Positions 5,458 through 5,737 of a stretch of DNA of 5,737 bases are shown in pieces; positions within the stretch are counted from its first letter, which is position 1; every line of letters begins with the position of its first letter. The stretch spans positions 1 to 5,737 of the forward strand of contig CAMWLB010000205.1 in NCBI GenBank assembly GCA_947174985.1, given 5' to 3'. Source of the DNA: an uncultured Lachnospiraceae bacterium (GTDB taxonomy: Bacteria > Bacillota > Clostridia > Lachnospirales > Lachnospiraceae). The notes under the pieces were generated by a model that ran no database searches, had not been told where the DNA came from, and worked only from the letters and a program-made list of their open reading frames with translations. A program made the translations under genes and the position numbers.

Positions 5458-5459
5458 CA
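5432..5459 (-). promoter_or_regulatory. Three WalR-like half-sites within the NlpC/P60 core promoter
   Basis: The minus strand reads TGTTGA-N5-CGTAAT-N5-TGTTAT. Half-sites repeat every 11 bp and match TGTWAH at 5, 5 and 6 of 6 positions. They run from the -35 element through the spacer and into the -10 element. The CGTAAT motif with its CAAAT flank recurs 41 bp away in the leader site. A WalR-type response regulator bound here would touch RNA polymerase directly. Confidence 0.4.
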
Positions 5460-5528
5460 GGGGCACGATATAATTCTGTAACAATATAGAAATACTTTTG
5501 CCGCACAACAAAGTGTGCCAGCCGTCAT

Positions 5529-5737
5529 TTACATGCCATTTACCAGTGCTGCAGCCGCCGTCGCCGCATTAGCGCCATCCGCTACAGCTGTAATAATTTG
5601 ACGCATGGGCTTTTTTCTGATGTCACCAGCGGCAAAAATGCCCGCTGCCGATGTGCAGGTATCCTCCCCGGCCAGAATATAGCCGCCCTCATCACATGTC
5701 ACAAGCTCCCTGCATCTTTCCGACTGGGGCTTAATGC
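5529..5737 (-). CDS. trxB: Thioredoxin reductase, C-terminal part (5' end outside window)
   Basis: TrxB is an NADPH-dependent flavoenzyme in the cytoplasm that reduces thioredoxin. Only the last 68 residues are visible, reading minus from 5735 to TAA at 5531-5529. They hold the typical end of the FAD-binding domain: IKPQSE, then DEGGYILAGEDTCTSAAGIFAAGDIR, then KPMRQIITAVADGANAATAA. The GIFAAGD and RQIITAxADGA segments are hallmarks of the class. The CxxC redox site and NADPH domain lie beyond the right edge, so ferredoxin- or flavin-dependent variants cannot be excluded. Its stop is about 150 bp before the NlpC/P60 start. The only hairpin after it is a weak 5-bp one without a T-tract. Confidence 0.92.
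   Translation of the reverse strand, partial: IKPQSERCRELVTCDEGGYILAGEDTCTSAAGIFAAGDIRKKPMRQIITAVADGANAATAAAALVNGM

Noticed and set aside
5503..5518. Hairpin GCACA/TGTGC downstream of trxB
   Set aside because: It has only five base pairs and no T-tract in the direction of trxB transcription, so it is too weak to call a terminator.

Overview
The window reads as a chromosomal segment of a low- to mid-GC Firmicute of class Clostridia, most likely a gut Lachnospiraceae-type organism. The reasons are the long-form hibernation factor, an M23 peptidase with the N-terminal helical domain I associate with clostridia, strong AGGAGG-type ribosome binding sites, sigma-A-like promoters, and AT-rich intergenic DNA between coding sequence of moderate GC. 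There is no sign of phage, plasmid or transposase genes.

Layout, left to right: (1) the 3' part of rarA (+), cut by the left edge; (2) a 27-bp hairpin between the convergent rarA and M23 genes; (3) an exported M23 metallopeptidase (-); (4) a PfkB-family sugar kinase (-); (5) a 219-bp gap holding two palindromic structures, a 42-bp hairpin next to the kinase start and a 103-bp near-complete palindrome; (6) hpf/raiA, long ribosome hibernation factor (-), with a clear extended -10 promoter; (7) an AT-rich gene-free stretch of about 415 bp with an operator-like inverted repeat and a cluster of DnaA-box matches; (8) a terminator and a secreted SH3b-SH3b-NlpC/P60 peptidoglycan hydrolase (-), whose promoter is overlaid with WalR-like TGTWAH half-sites; (9) the 3' end of trxB (-), cut by the right edge.

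All complete genes are on the minus strand but do not look like one operon: hpf and the NlpC/P60 gene each have their own promoter, and only the kinase and M23 genes are close enough (about 120 bp) to be cotranscribed. Common themes are cell-wall remodelling (M23 and NlpC/P60 hydrolases) and growth-state or stress housekeeping (RarA, HPF, TrxB). The genes are ordinary. The parts most worth a second look are non-coding: the 103-bp palindrome, the DnaA-box cluster and the WalR-like promoter. I found no convincing new multi-gene system.
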